From positions 124,001 through 188,000 of the forward strand of contig CAMKDV010000003.1 in assembly GCA_946411385.1 (NCBI GenBank): 64,000 nucleotides of DNA, written 5' to 3'. The stretch's first letter is position 1. Each line of letters begins with the position of its first letter. Below, piece after piece: positions 62,702-64,000 of this stretch. The DNA comes from an uncultured Bacteroidales bacterium. Lineage in GTDB: Bacteria; Bacteroidota; Bacteroidia; Bacteroidales; Paludibacteraceae. The notes under the pieces were generated by a model. That model was not told the DNA's origin. It worked only from the letters and a program-made list of their open reading frames with translations, and did not search any database. A program made the position numbers and the translations under genes.

Positions 62702-63862
62702 TTATATTGACATTTGCAACACTTTCTGTATCACCGGAGCCATATCATAGTAGGCATAATCTGCTAACCTACCTCCGAAAATCACATTATTCTCCTCTGC
62801 TGCCAAGGCCTTATATTGCGTCACTATCTCTGCATTACGTGCATCATTTACCGGATAGAACGGCTCCATACCGGCTTGCCATTCAGTGCTGTACTCGCGG
62901 CTGATTACGGTCTTCGGATTAGCGTACACCTCAGCACCGAACTTCTCAAAATGCTTGTGCTCAATAATGCGTGTAAAAGGTACTTCACGTTCGGTATAAT
63001 TAATCACTGCATTCCCCTGATAGTTAGGAGTATCAATCGTTTCTTGCTCAAATCGCACCGTTCTATACTGCAGTTGCCCGAACCTATAATCGTAATATTG
63101 GTCAATCTTGCCCGTGAACACCATCTTATCCGCTATCTCGCGCCATGCATCCTTCAGCAGTCTTTCATCCTCAAAATCGTGAAGGACATCACTAACTTTG
63201 GCGGTGAAATAATCTACTCCTGTCACGCAATCTGCTCCTTCCAGCAGCTTATTGATCAGCACATTGTACCCGCCAATCGGAATTCCTTGATACGCATCGT
63301 TGAAGTAATTGTTGTCGTACACCATACGTACCGGCAGACGACGGATAATGAACGCCGGCAACTCAGTGCAGGCTCTCCCCCACTGTTTCTCCGTATAGCC
63401 TTTGATCAGTTTCTCGTATATATCCTTCCCGACCAGTGTAAGCGCCTGTTCCTCAAGATTCTGCGGCTCACGTCCGTTCAACGCTTTGACAGCCTCAGCT
63501 TTCTGCTCGTCAATCTTCGCCTGTGCCTCTTCCGGAGTAATCACGCCCCACATCTGGTAGAACGTGTTCATATTGAACGGCAGGTTATACAGCTTGCCCT
63601 TGTAGTTGGCTACCGGCGAATTTGTATAGCGGTTGAATGGAACCAGACCATTCACAAAATCCCAAACCTGCTTATCGTTGGTGTGGAAGATATGTGCACC
63701 ATACTTGTGCACATGGATGCCTTCCACATCCTCACAATATACGTTGCCGCCCAACTGCTCACGACGGTCAATAACCAAACAGCGCTTACCGGCCTGCATT
63801 GCCCGATATGCGAATGTCGCTCCAAAAAGTCCTGAACCTACTATCAAATAATCGTATTTCAT
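62702..63862 (-). CDS. glf: UDP-galactopyranose mutase
   Basis: 386 residues from the ATG at 63862; nine extra codons from 63889 look non-family. YLIVGSGLFGATFA (5-18) binds FAD, and VHKYGAHIFHTND, CTELPAFIIRRLPVR and EYSTEWQ are Glf landmarks, with Arg residues for UDP-Galp. Converts UDP-galactopyranose to UDP-galactofuranose. First gene of the leftward run in this window; 138 bp upstream (63863-64000) are AT-rich with no clear -33/-7 promoter, so the operon may extend past the edge. Confidence 0.95.
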   Translation of the reverse strand: MKYDYLIVGSGLFGATFAYRAMQAGKRCLVIDRREQLGGNVYCEDVEGIHVHKYGAHIFHTNDKQVWDFVNGLVPFNRYTNSPVANYKGKLYNLPFNMNTFYQMWGVITPEEAQAKIDEQKAEAVKALNGREPQNLEEQALTLVGKDIYEKLIKGYTEKQWGRACTELPAFIIRRLPVRMVYDNNYFNDAYQGIPIGGYNVLINKLLEGADCVTGVDYFTAKVSDVLHDFEDERLLKDAWREIADKMVFTGKIDQYYDYRFGQLQYRTVRFEQETIDTPNYQGNAVINYTEREVPFTRIIEHKHFEKFGAEVYANPKTVISREYSTEWQAGMEPFYPVNDARNAEIVTQYKALAAEENNVIFGGRLADYAYYDMAPVIQKVLQMSI

Positions 63863-64000
63863 ATTCGATGAACTATATTTCGTCAACAATTAACAACAAT
63901 TTTTCAACAATTTACAATGATCAAGAGTTTGTCAAAAATTATCAAAAATTATTCAAAAATCTAACGAAGGCTTGTTAGTAAATAAACCGACATAAACCCC

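Noticed and set aside
63863..64000. Promoter for the polysaccharide operon upstream of glf
   Set aside because: No TAnnTTTG box with a suitable TTTG was found; the region is just AT-rich, and the transcript may start outside the window.

Overview
The window looks like a chromosomal segment of a member of the Bacteroidales. The signs are the Bacteroidetes -33/-7 promoter pattern (TTTG, about 20 bp, TAnnTTTG) in front of three genes, very few Shine-Dalgarno sequences, a long PPi-dependent phosphofructokinase, an EF-G paralogue with an altered G domain, and a giant Ig-repeat surface protein with a short C-terminal sorting-type tail. No tRNA, rRNA or CRISPR array was seen. All assignments come from reading the sequence and motifs; no database search was run.

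Layout. 0-3.9 kb (+): PPi-phosphofructokinase and EF-G2, closed by a bidirectional terminator. 4-9 kb (-): a TolC / HlyD / two ABC-2 permease export operon with no ATPase gene. 9.1-20.8 kb: a lipoprotein, a patatin-like lipase behind a sigma-54-type promoter, a 2209-residue secreted repeat protein followed by an unlisted 48-codon gene, rmuC, and an outer-membrane-type protein. 20.9-63.9 kb (-): a single co-directional run of about 40 genes for surface polysaccharide synthesis, with many 1-26 bp overlaps and a terminator at its end (20.87-20.90 kb). Its middle (about 26-48 kb) is visibly more AT-rich than the flanks, as expected for an exchangeable O-antigen or capsule region.

How the polysaccharide genes fit together. 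Nucleotide-sugar supply: UDP-galactofuranose (glf), CDP-6-deoxy-4-keto-3-deoxy sugars (rfbF, rfbG, rfbH, plus an SDR and a split transketolase), and a CMP-nonulosonate (neuB, neuA, and a HAD phosphatase far downstream). Assembly: at least eight GT2/GT4 glycosyltransferases, a GT42-like transferase, a WecG-type transferase, a GlfT2-like transferase, a Wzx flippase and a Wzy-like polymerase. Decoration: a FkbH / acyl carrier protein / MBOAT / SGNH module that should load and transfer a C3 acyl group, two LbH acetyltransferases, two pyruvyl transferases, and a GtrA/GtrB/GT-C set. No priming sugar-phosphate transferase, Wzz or Wza is in the window.

The most unusual points are (i) seven 20-bp REP-like palindromes clustered around, and once inside, a REP-associated-transposase-like gene that carries one in-frame TAA just before its HUH motif and a C-terminal domain resembling DprA/SLOG; (ii) the FkbH-ACP-MBOAT-SGNH decoration module; (iii) a CDP-dideoxysugar pathway coupled to a two-subunit transketolase; and (iv) a nonulosonate pathway whose gene content points to Kdn.
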